Source: JACCXJ01 sp052387115 (lineage in GTDB: Bacteria > Pseudomonadota > Gammaproteobacteria > JACCXJ01). From it: a DNA stretch of 32,430 nucleotides. The notes below the pieces were generated by a model. The model saw only the letters and a list, made by a program, of their open reading frames with translations. It was not told the DNA's origin and did no database searches. The position numbers were made by a program, and so were the translations under genes. The DNA is taken from assembly GCA_052387115.1 (NCBI GenBank), contig JBQTJM010000194.1, positions 1 through 32,430 of the forward strand, given 5' to 3'. This document shows, piece by piece, positions 9,231 to 16,090 of the stretch. Position 1 is the first letter of the stretch, and each line of letters opens with the position of its first letter.

Positions 9231-11263
9231 TCTTGGGATTACAAGGAGGACTGGACCCGGTCTACTCTAATAGAGCCGTGCTGGGCCATACGTGCCACGA
9301 TGCTTCAGCTGTGGTGATTCAGGACGGGGCCGTACGAACCGCCATTGAAGAGGAACGACTAAGCAGAATCAAGCATTCAAACAAGGCGGCGGTGTTAGCC
9401 ATTAACGTTTGCATGTCCAACAATGGCGTGACGATGCGGGACGTCCACAGGATCACCATTCCTTGCACGGAGGCTAGTGCGGATGCTTCTCTAAGGCGCC
9501 TTCTCTTGCCTGCATCAAACGAAGACGTGAGAGGCGCGCGGGAGTTGGTGCATGATATGTTCGGCACCCATGTTGGATATAGCGTTGATGATAGCAAGCT
9601 CACCTTTGTTCCTCATCACGTGGCTCACGCGGCTAGCGCTTACTATTGTGCTGGATTGAGGAGTTCTCTTGTAGTCGCACTAGATGGATATGGCGACACG
9701 TTGTCTGGGCTTGTTTACAGTGTAGATGACGGTACCTGGACGAAGCTCAGGGAGTTATCCATTCCACAATCGCTTGGTGAATTCTATTTGCATGTAACGA
9801 AATATCTTGGCTACGGCCTATTCGATGAATACAAGGTAATGGGGCTAGCCCCCTACGGCGATAGCAACCGGTACCGGGAGATGTTTCGGCAGTCGTATGC
9901 GCTGCTGCCAGAAGGGGAGTATTCGATCTCGGAGGACCTTGTGGACGTGCTTTGCGAGGCGGGGCCACGGCGACGACGGGGAGAGCCGTTGACACAATTC
10001 CACAAGGACATTGCGGCGGCGCTGCAGGAGGCGCTCGAAGACATGGCATTCCACATGCTGAGACACTTTCAGAAGGAGACGGGGCACCGGCAGTTATGCC
10101 TGGCAGGAGGGGTGGCGCACAACTGTACTTTGAACGGGAAGATCCTGTACTCGGGGTTGTTCGATGAGGTCTTCGTGCAGCCGGCGGCGCACGATGCCGG
10201 ACTCGCGCTGGGTGGGGCGTTGTGGGTGTACTACAGCGAGCAGGAGAGGCAGGGGCATAGGTATTTGCCACCGCCCCGGCTCGAGCATGTGTATCTTGGG
10301 ACCGATATCGGGTCGAATGAGCAAATCCTGGAAGGCTTGGCGGTGTGGGGAGACTTCATCGAGATCGAGCGGGAGTCGAACATCACGGAGCAGGCCGCTG
10401 AGCTCCTCGCTGACGGGAAGATCATCGGTTGGGTGCAGGGTCGCTCGGAGTTCGGACCGCGGGCCTTGGGTAACCGGAGCATCCTCGCCGATCCAAGACC
10501 GGCGGAGAACAAGGACATCATCAACCGAATGGTCAAGAAGCGCGAGGCGTTCAGGCCCTTCGCGCCGGCGGTGCTTGAGGAGTACGCTGAGGAATATTTC
10601 GAGATCCCAAGAGAGGGGATGCGTTTTCCTTTCATGACCTTTGTGCTAAAGGTACGCGAGGACAAGCAGACGCTGCTAGGGGCGACCACGCATGTGGATG
10701 GCACGGCGCGGATCCAGACGGTATCGAAGGAGACGAATCCGCGCTTCTGGGCGCTCATCGATGCGTTCCGGAGCAGGACGGGGGTACCGGTGCTGCTCAA
10801 TACCTCGTTCAACAACAATGCCGAACCCATTGTGGACTCGGTGAATGACGCCGTTGTCTGCTTTCTGACGACGGACCTGCATCATCTGGTCGTTGGCGAC
10901 TACTTGATGAGAAGGAAGCGCATTGAACGCGCGCAGTTTCTACAACTGGTTCCGTCGCTACCCGCGTACTGCGTCTTGAGGTGCTCTAAGTTACTAGGTC
11001 GCGATGGAGAAGCGTATCGGAAGTTGGAGATATGCAGAAACTATGACGAGAGGCTTGATACATCTATCTCGGCAGAGGCATATAAGATTTTGGAAGAGGC
11101 GGGCGGAGAGGAGACCCTGGATACGCTTTTCAAGAAATGCAAGCTTTCTGAAGAGAAATGGGGTCCGTTAATAGAGGAAGTCAAGGCGCTTTGGTCACAG
11201 CGCTCTATCGTGCTGAGGCCGCGATCGGAGGGTCGGCCGTGGCGGGATGCGAGAGTGCGATAG
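9224..11263 (+). CDS. Carbamoyltransferase, NodU/CmcH/TobZ family
   Basis: These enzymes transfer a carbamoyl group from carbamoyl phosphate, via carbamoyl-adenylate, to a hydroxyl of a sugar or natural product. The N-terminal Kae1-like half shows 'GHTCHDASAV' (from 21), the metal-binding HHVAHA (131-136), 'VVALDGYGDT', 'YKVMGLAPYG' and 'LAGGVAHNCTLNGK'. The C-terminal half shows 'GRSEFGPRALGNRSI' (from 406), HVDGTARIQTV (490-500) and 'VPVLLNTSFNNNAEPIV'. At 679 residues it is longer than the usual ~550-600. The extra ~80 C-terminal residues ('ISAEAYKILEEAGG...LDTLFKKCKLSEEKW') look like an appended helical/winged-helix domain. It begins inside the glycosyltransferase gene (ATGTTAA overlap), so a carbamoylated sugar is the natural inference. 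Base composition is mosaic along the gene: hand counts of GC are 27/60 at 9361-9420, 40/60 at 10441-10500 and 29/60 at 11101-11160. Confidence 0.93.
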   Translation: MLILGLQGGLDPVYSNRAVLGHTCHDASAVVIQDGAVRTAIEEERLSRIKHSNKAAVLAINVCMSNNGVTMRDVHRITIPCTEASADASLRRLLLPASNEDVRGARELVHDMFGTHVGYSVDDSKLTFVPHHVAHAASAYYCAGLRSSLVVALDGYGDTLSGLVYSVDDGTWTKLRELSIPQSLGEFYLHVTKYLGYGLFDEYKVMGLAPYGDSNRYREMFRQSYALLPEGEYSISEDLVDVLCEAGPRRRRGEPLTQFHKDIAAALQEALEDMAFHMLRHFQKETGHRQLCLAGGVAHNCTLNGKILYSGLFDEVFVQPAAHDAGLALGGALWVYYSEQERQGHRYLPPPRLEHVYLGTDIGSNEQILEGLAVWGDFIEIERESNITEQAAELLADGKIIGWVQGRSEFGPRALGNRSILADPRPAENKDIINRMVKKREAFRPFAPAVLEEYAEEYFEIPREGMRFPFMTFVLKVREDKQTLLGATTHVDGTARIQTVSKETNPRFWALIDAFRSRTGVPVLLNTSFNNNAEPIVDSVNDAVVCFLTTDLHHLVVGDYLMRRKRIERAQFLQLVPSLPAYCVLRCSKLLGRDGEAYRKLEICRNYDERLDTSISAEAYKILEEAGGEETLDTLFKKCKLSEEKWGPLIEEVKALWSQRSIVLRPRSEGRPWRDARVR

Positions 11264-11273
11264 TCGGCATGTA

Positions 11274-12935
11274 ATGGACGTATTCCTGTACCTGTTGTCT
11301 CGGTCCGGACCCGGTCTGATACTGGCGGTGATGGCAGGCATCGTCAGTGGGTTGGGCGGTGCGGGCCTCGTGAGCCTGATCAATGCCGCGTTGCATTCAT
11401 CGACATTGGTTGGAACGGAAACGCTGTGTGCCTATGCGGGGCTGGGTGTGACAGTGGTATTGGCGCAGGCGGGTTCAGGGGTCGCGGTGGCGCGGCTGGG
11501 GCAGGCGGCTGCTTGCGAGCTGCGTATGGAGCTCAGCCGGCGCATCGCCGCGGCGCCCTTGCGCCTGTTGCAGGAGTTGGGCATTCCGAGGCTGCTGGCG
11601 AACCTCACGGAGGATTGCGCCACGCTTGCGAATGCCTTCCAGGTGATCCCGATGCTCTGTATCAACCTCGCGTGCGTGCTCGGTTGTTTGATTTATCTCG
11701 GGTGGTTGTCTCCGGGTCTGCTCGCGATCGTGGTGAGCATGATGGCTTTCGGGGTGGTGATCTACCGGGTGGCTACGCTTAAGGGGATGCGGGCGTTGCG
11801 CGCGGCCCGAGAGCAGGATGACGCGCTTTACTCGCATTTCCGGGCTTTGACCGAGGGAATCAAGGAGATCAAGTTGCACCGGGAGCGGCGGGACGCCTTC
11901 TTTTCCGACATTCTGGCGCCGACGGCGCACGCGAGCCTTCGGACCAATGTCTCGGGAACGACGGCCTTCCTCCTCGCGGCGAGCTGGGGCAGCGCCCTTT
12001 TCTACGGCCTGATCGGAATCATTCTGTATGCGACGCCAGGCTGGGAGATCTCGAAGCAGACGCTGACGGGGTATACCTTGACGATCCTCTATATGATGTC
12101 GCCCTTGGCCGGGGTGCTCCAGGGTCTGCCCGCCTTAGGCCGGGCCGGCATTTCTCTCGACAAAATCGATGCTCTCAGGAAGGATCTCGAAAGCCGCAAG
12201 CCGGAGGGCGAGCATGCGGAGACCGCTTGCCGGCCTGGTCCCGGTCCGCTCGAGCTCCTCGCGGTGACCCATCGTTATCATGGAGAGGAGACGAATCGAA
12301 GTTTTGCCCTGGGTCCTGTCAGCTTGATACTCCATCCCGGGGAGTTGGTATTTGTCGTCGGGGGCAATGGCAGTGGCAAGACCACGCTGGCCTTGATCCT
12401 GGTGGGGCTTTATCTTCCGGAGAGCGGATCCATCAGATCGGATGGCCAGGTGATCGATGATACGAACCGCGAGGGCTATCGGCAACAGTTCTCGGCGGTA
12501 TTCTCGGATGTCTACCTGTTCGACAGCTTATTGGGTCTTTTCGCGAGGGATCTGGATGACAAGGCGCACGCCTATCTGAAACGGCTCCGGCTCGACCACA
12601 AGGTCTCCGTCGTGAACGGAGCGCTATCGACGCTCGATCTCTCCCAGGGGCAGCGGAAGCGGCTTGCTCTATTGACAGCGTACCTGGAGGATCGGCCGTT
12701 CTACGTGTTCGATGAGTGGGCGGCGGACCAGGATCCGTTATTCAAAGATCTCTTTTATACTGTGCTTCTTCCGGAGCTTACAGTACGAGGCAAGACGGTG
12801 GTCGTGATCACCCATGACGATCGTTACTACCACCTGGCCGATCGATACATCAAGCTGGAGTATGGGAGGGTCGTGGAAGACAGGCGCTTGCGTCCAAGGG
12901 TGGAGGAAGAACGTACGGCGTGCGTGCAGCTTTAG
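11274..12935 (+). CDS. ABC exporter, fused permease-ATPase, cyclic-peptide/siderophore type (SyrD/PvdE-like)
   Basis: This is a half-transporter with an N-terminal six-helix membrane domain (first helix 'LILAVMAGIVSGLGGAGLVSLI') and a C-terminal ATPase. Walker A is GGNGSGKTT (363-371), followed by 'FSAVFSDVYLFD' (Q-loop region), a non-canonical signature LDLSQGQRKRLALL near 454, Walker B 'FYVFDEWAADQDP' and the switch His in 'TVVVITHDDRYY'. 'LSQGQRKR' plus 'FDEWAADQDP' are hallmarks of the TIGR01194-type cyclic peptide transporters that export NRPS products or siderophore precursors to the periplasm. An in-frame ATG at 11247 overlaps the carbamoyltransferase, but ATG 11274 gives the family's usual short N-terminus. 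It closes the operon-like run of genes and is the probable exporter of the product. Confidence 0.93.
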   Translation: MDVFLYLLSRSGPGLILAVMAGIVSGLGGAGLVSLINAALHSSTLVGTETLCAYAGLGVTVVLAQAGSGVAVARLGQAAACELRMELSRRIAAAPLRLLQELGIPRLLANLTEDCATLANAFQVIPMLCINLACVLGCLIYLGWLSPGLLAIVVSMMAFGVVIYRVATLKGMRALRAAREQDDALYSHFRALTEGIKEIKLHRERRDAFFSDILAPTAHASLRTNVSGTTAFLLAASWGSALFYGLIGIILYATPGWEISKQTLTGYTLTILYMMSPLAGVLQGLPALGRAGISLDKIDALRKDLESRKPEGEHAETACRPGPGPLELLAVTHRYHGEETNRSFALGPVSLILHPGELVFVVGGNGSGKTTLALILVGLYLPESGSIRSDGQVIDDTNREGYRQQFSAVFSDVYLFDSLLGLFARDLDDKAHAYLKRLRLDHKVSVVNGALSTLDLSQGQRKRLALLTAYLEDRPFYVFDEWAADQDPLFKDLFYTVLLPELTVRGKTVVVITHDDRYYHLADRYIKLEYGRVVEDRRLRPRVEEERTACVQL

Positions 12936-13016
12936 GTGGCCGAGCCGATCAACCGGCCTGCACACCGCGCAAGTCGGCTCGAATCACGATCTGGTCGTAA
13001 GGGGCGCTCGGACACC

Positions 13017-13170
13017 CCAGAAATGTGGGTGGGTTCGGCATGCCTTTTATGCCGTAACCCACCGACTTGGCCCGCGCAGCGGGCCTCCTTCCCAAGACGC
13101 ACTCCAAGTGTCGGCCGGCGGGTTGGTGGGTTACGCCGCAAACAGCGCGGCTAACCCACCCTACATTTTA
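13017..13170. repeat. Dispersed repeat A, copy 1 (double-hairpin element)
   Basis: About 154 bp, nearly identical to 21023-21178. The two ends each fold into a hairpin: 'gggtgggtt' pairs with 'aaccca' early in the element, and 'ggtgggttacgccgc' pairs with 'gcggctaacccacc' late. This copy has lost one base of the outer inverted repeat (tgtgggtgggtt versus tgtagggtgggtt in copy 2). It is a nonautonomous MITE or BIME-like element without coding capacity. Confidence 0.85.
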
Positions 13171-13277
13171 CCGAGCTTAAGACCCGCAGCAAGACGGTGG
13201 TGGTGATCACACATGACGATCAGTACTTCCCCGTGGCCAACCGCTGCATCAAGCTGGAATCCGGCCAGTTGGTTCCG
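13168..13277 (+). pseudogene. C-terminal relic of a second peptide ABC exporter
   Basis: Translation from GAG 13173 gives 'ELKTRSKTVVVITHDDQYF' followed by 'PVANRCIKLESGQL'. This is the same segment as the end of the intact exporter ('TVVVITHDDRYY', 'IKLEYGR'). About 18 of 26 residues match while the DNA has clearly diverged, so it is the tail of a paralogous gene rather than a recent copy. It includes the switch His and the last strand only. Repeat A abuts the 5' break and repeat B overlies the 3' end. Confidence 0.8.
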
Positions 13278-13391
13278 TTTCATTCCTGCCGAGCCCGTGG
13301 CCGGCTGGGTCGATGACCAGCGGGCTGTACCGGAGTGGCGATAGCTGGGGAACGTGGGGGTTCCCTGCGGTCATCTCGACCTACAGGCACT
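13278..13391. repeat. Dispersed repeat B, copy 1
   Basis: About 114 bp sharing the core 'ggccggctgggtcgatgacc' and the downstream 'cgggctgtaccg', 'ttccctgcgg' and 'tctcgacctac' blocks with 14588-14698. No coding role is apparent. It lies exactly between the exporter and acylase tail fragments. Confidence 0.8.
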
Positions 13392-13579
13392 TAGTCGTTT
13401 CTCCGGGACACCCAGAGGCCGGGATCCTGCACATGCCGGGTGGCCAATCTGGTCATCCGCTTTCCCCACATTACCGCGACCAGCATCCCTACTGGGTCAA
13501 GGGGCAACCGATCAGTTTCGTCCCTGGGGAGACCGAGCACACCCTGCGGCTCGTACCGGCTAAGCACGGGCAACAGTGA
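13392..13579 (+). pseudogene. C-terminal relic of a penicillin-acylase-family protein
   Basis: The frame ending at TGA 13577-13579 encodes 'LVVSPGHPEAGILHMPGGQ', then 'SGHPLSPHYRDQHPYWVKG' and a short tail 'HTLRLVPAKHGQQ'. It aligns with the last ~60 residues of the intact acylase at 21886-24279, with about 45 of 59 residues identical by eye. The rest of the gene, including the Ntn nucleophile, is absent. With the preceding exporter tail it implies that an exporter and an acylase gene once stood side by side here. Confidence 0.85.
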
Positions 13580-13617
13580 TGGTGGTCGTTCCTTATGCTT
13601 GAGGAGAGGAAAGAATC

Positions 13618-14013
13618 TCAAGCGCTGATGAGTCGGTTCCCTAACTCTGTATACAAGCGAAACGTAGCGTCAAGACTCGCAAGCTTGGCATCGTATGTGA
13701 TCGCCGTAGCGATGATAATCCGGTCTGCCGGATCCTTGTGGTGTTTCACCAGATTGACGGAATTCGCTGCGATCTCGGATGTCACGGGCAGGCTGTCGAT
13801 ACCTGATGGTTCAAGCGCCTCTCGCAGCCAGTCATTAAGCGGCAGAGGCAACTCGATACGCCGCCGTTTGAGCAGGTGGGCGACTTCAAAGCTTGAAATC
13901 GCCGAGACGCCGATCCGGCTTTCCTTTTGTAAAGCCGCCGCGATCTCAGGGGAGAGGTCCGCTTCGCCATGAATGATCCACATTAGCCAGATGTGAGTGT
14001 CAAGGACGATCAC
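13618..14013 (-). CDS. vapC: PIN-domain ribonuclease toxin (VapC-like)
   Basis: A 131-residue PIN-domain protein of the type II toxin class that cleaves RNA, often tRNA. The frame starts 'VIVLDTHIWLMW' with the first catalytic Asp. The Glu of 'ISSFEVAHLL' and the Asp residues of 'HKDPADRIIIATAI' supply the remaining metal ligands, and 'AKLASLDATF' is the usual C-terminal strand. I chose GTG 14013 because it overlaps the antitoxin stop in a GTGA tetranucleotide and begins the conserved strand immediately; the frame is open further upstream but without homology. The upstream partner at 14010-14237 completes an antitoxin-toxin operon. It appears intact, amid pseudogenes. Confidence 0.87.
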   Translation of the reverse strand: MIVLDTHIWLMWIIHGEADLSPEIAAALQKESRIGVSAISSFEVAHLLKRRRIELPLPLNDWLREALEPSGIDSLPVTSEIAANSVNLVKHHKDPADRIIIATAITYDAKLASLDATFRLYTELGNRLISA

Positions 14014-14237
14014 CGCACTACTTCCCAGTCGCACTCAGGGACGATGGCGGAGATGATATCCCCAAGAATCTTCCCCCGGCCGGCAATCACTGGGGAGATA
14101 CGATGCGCCGCCTCAGCTTCGCACTCCTCAAGCACCAGGAAGATGGCCTCCACTTTGCGGTTGGGTGGCAACTTAGGGACCTCCTTAAGGTTGCCCTGTG
14201 GGTCTGTCTCAAGAATCAATCGCTCTGCAAACATCAT
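14010..14237 (-). CDS. Antitoxin partner of the PIN toxin
   Basis: A 75-residue protein beginning MMFAERLILETD, with 'LKEVPKLPPNRKVEAIFLVLEE' as its most regular part. A strong ribosome site (GAGGGAG, 5 nt before the ATG at 14237) supports this start over the longer frame at 14294. It ends in a GTGA overlap with the toxin start, the classic order for a VapBC-type pair. I do not see a clear ribbon-helix-helix or AbrB motif, so the antitoxin class is unassigned; its role is inferred from size, order and coupling. It would neutralise the PIN toxin and probably autorepress the operon. Confidence 0.75.
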   Translation of the reverse strand: MMFAERLILETDPQGNLKEVPKLPPNRKVEAIFLVLEECEAEAAHRISPVIAGRGKILGDIISAIVPECDWEVVR

Positions 14238-14366
14238 TATTGCTCCCTCAATGGATATCCCCGGCTGACTGCGGAGGATGGACTGGAGAAACAAACATTA
14301 TCAGAAGGTGAACTCGGTTTCACCTGTCCTTCCCAAAAAAGTCGTATAAGCGGAATCATATGAAGA

Positions 14367-14486
14367 ATGATAGGGTTGATTCGTCTAGGCGGCCCGTCGG
14401 AGGTAGTGATGGTGGAGTCCACCGAGGTCTGCGATTTCGACTACTGCGCCGAGATGTGGAAGGTGAACGGGCCGAACAAGTGGTGA
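14367..14486 (+). other. Unrecognised short ORF or gene tail
   Basis: ATG 14367 opens 39 codons ending 'FDYCAEMWKVNGPNKW' at TGA 14484-14486. The residue mixture (Cys, Trp, Tyr, Asn near the end) looks more like a real protein tail than random GC-rich translation, but I recognise no family and see no ribosome site. The rest of the 14238-14587 gap holds nothing I can name. Confidence 0.2.
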
Positions 14487-14587
14487 GTCCATATTAAGCC
14501 CTAGATGCGTTCGCCAGTGCGTGATAGTAATTGAAATAGCACTTAAAGAACGGCAGCGCTACTTGGACAACGCGCAGTCACCCACTC

Positions 14588-14698
14588 TTTCATCCTGCGG
14601 AGCCCAGGGCCGGCTGGGTCGATGACCAGCGGGCTGTACCGAAGTGGCGTGAGCTCCGGGAACGTGGGTTCCCTGCGGTATCTCGACCTACGGGCACT
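14588..14698. repeat. Dispersed repeat B, copy 2
   Basis: About 111 bp matching 13278-13391 with a few substitutions and short indels (for example 'gaagtggcgtgagctccgg' versus 'ggagtggcgatagctgg'). Its right end touches the stop codon of the broken VapC gene (TAG on the minus strand at 14697-14699). Confidence 0.8.
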
Positions 14699-15127
14699 AC
14701 TCCAGCGGGTTGATATGCGTAATTCCAGGGAACCGTCTGAAATCGTAATCTGCGGAATACACCTCACCCCCGTGCTCCAGTGCCAGAGCGGCCAGGTGCG
14801 CATCCGAGGTGAGGTTGCCCGCGGTGCCTGTGGTCTTGACCAGATTGCGCAAGATCGGCCAGTGGTTGCGGCCCCGGGGCGACGGGAATGACATAGGGCT
14901 TGTTTGAGCCAGTCATCGACATAAGCCAGCGCTTCATGAGGTGTCAAGGGGTATTGCATCACAGAGGGGTGTGTCGTGAGGAGTAGAAATGCCAGGGTGA
15001 CGATCCAGGCAAGCCCCACGTCCGTGGTACCAGAGAGCACGCCTTCCAGCCATCTTCGCGCCTTCGCATGGTGGGGAGAACCGGAATCGATGGCGTAGAT
15101 CAACGCATTGGCATCGACCAGGATCAC
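14697..15127 (-). pseudogene. vapC: Frameshifted VapC (PIN) toxin gene
   Basis: The first part reads MILVDANALIYAIDSGSPHH and continues to 'ALAYVDDWLKQ' in one frame. The family's next segment, 'PYVIPVAPG', is in a second frame. The rest, 'RNHWPILRNLVKTTGTAG' then 'SDAHLAALALEHGGEVYS' and 'ADYDFRRFPGI', is in a third. Both breaks fall within about 35 bp near 14868-14900, and each is explained by one extra base. All catalytic acids (the Asp of VDAN, the Asp of SDAH, the Asp of ADYD) survive on the DNA but not on one polypeptide. The GTG start overlaps the antitoxin stop (GTGA). Sequencing error in the GC run is possible, but two independent slips make decay more likely. Confidence 0.85.
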
Positions 15128-15393
15128 TTTTTCATCTGCAGCTTGCGCACGAGCTCCTCGGCCTCGAGCTGGTCGGCCAAGGCGAGCGCCTTGCCGAGGT
15201 CTATACCAGGCTTGACACTACCTAACGAGGCAGGCTTGACCTTATAAAGCTTCGCCTTGGGTAAGGCTCGCTGGACCGTCAAGCCTGCCTGCAAGGTCTC
15301 GTTGACGATGTCTTTGAAGGACTTATCGGAGCGCTGCGCCGCTTCCTTCAAGGCCTTTGCCAATTGATCGTCAATGGTTAATGTCGTGCGCAT
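15124..15393 (-). CDS. vapB: Ribbon-helix-helix antitoxin (VapB)
   Basis: MRTTLTIDDQLAKALKEAA followed by 'SDKSFKDIVNETLQAGL' is a typical ribbon-helix-helix DNA-binding antitoxin, with a C-terminal toxin-binding tail 'DLGKALALADQLEAEELV'. It is coupled to the broken toxin by a GTGA overlap. In-frame ATGs at 15405 and 15402 would add a few residues, but they overlap a good -10 element, so I prefer ATG 15393, possibly leaderless. The antitoxin is intact although its toxin is not, the benign direction of decay. It dimerises on its own promoter in the family model. Confidence 0.85.
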   Translation of the reverse strand: MRTTLTIDDQLAKALKEAAQRSDKSFKDIVNETLQAGLTVQRALPKAKLYKVKPASLGSVKPGIDLGKALALADQLEAEELVRKLQMKK

Positions 15394-15400
15394 ATTTTGC

Positions 15401-15428
15401 ATCATAGCAGATTTTATACGAACATCAA
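15401..15428 (-). promoter_or_regulatory. Predicted sigma-70 promoter of vapB
   Basis: On the minus strand TTGATG (15428-15423) and TATGAT (15406-15401) are separated by 16 bp. Transcription would begin within a few bases of ATG 15393, suggesting a leaderless or nearly leaderless message. Confidence 0.5.
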
Positions 15429-15464
15429 GACTTCATCTAACGAGCGGTAAACTAAGCGATCCCT

Positions 15465-15728
15465 ATGGATTTCATGCATGTTGACACTGTTCGAGATGGG
15501 TCTTGGCAATTGCCGGGGGGCAGCCGGCAGGCCGCCGATGCTCAACCGCAATCGCAGGTTGTGCCGCCGTTGGCGGGACGGGGGGACGCAATACCCGTCC
15601 TCAGCCGCGCGGGCACCGTCCTCGGCAAGATCGAGGCGCTTGGGGAAGCGCTTGAGGGGCCTGCGCGGGGTGCCCATCCCCACAGGCTCGCGCGCAGAAC
15701 TGGCGTGCCTCAAAGTTACCTCAGGTGA
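15465..15728 (+). pseudogene. Possible IclR-type regulator N-terminal fragment
   Basis: This frame contains 'AIPVLSRAGTVLGKIEALG' and then 'HRLARRTGVPQSYLR', which recalls the winged-helix start of IclR-family regulators (a 'RA..IL..L' helix, then 'ELARRTGLPKST'). It stops at 15728 before the second helix would finish, and no effector domain follows. The resemblance is short and judged by eye. It could equally be noncoding. Confidence 0.3.
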
Positions 15729-16090
15729 GATTCAGGAACACTCACCGAATATCGTCCCTCGGAATGCACCGCCGTGCCGTCAGAAAGTCGTCTGCCGACG
15801 CGGATGAACTCTTAGCCATATCGCGCCAGCCTATAACACAGCTTGAGCCGCTGCGGCAGATTGCCGCGCGACAGTTTGTCGCCTTCCCGAGCGCTGGTCC
15901 TCTTGCTAGGATACCTGCCATGGCTCGGTGCCCAGTCATCCATGGCTTGGAATTACAGCGCTGGCAAGGGAGCCTCGGGTTAAGCGCATAGCGCTCTGCT
16001 TTGCGCCTTTGGCGGGTGGGTCGTTCAACGCTTGCGTGCTATCCGGGTCTTGATAGGTCAGTGGGGGAACCGAACGGGGTTGTCACCGCT
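15729..16090. other. Intergenic stretch with no recognised feature
   Basis: Short frames exist on both strands (for example a minus-strand frame ending 'ADDFLTARRCIPRDDIR'), but none carries a recognisable motif or a convincing ribosome site. It should contain the promoter of the aminotransferase gene, but I see no clear -35/-10 pair. Confidence 0.4.

Noticed and set aside
12941..12981. 8-bp inverted repeat (cgagccga / tcggctcg) after the exporter gene, considered as a terminator
   Set aside because: The loop is 25 nt and no T-run follows, so intrinsic termination is not supported.
13313..13579. 88-codon ORF starting in repeat B
   Set aside because: Its first half is repeat-derived and only the second half has homology (the acylase tail), so it is a chance fusion, not a gene.
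14543..14870. Continuation of the VapC first frame to a 194-residue protein
   Set aside because: After 'DDWLKQ' the frame is nonsense, while the family's remaining motifs lie in the other frames.
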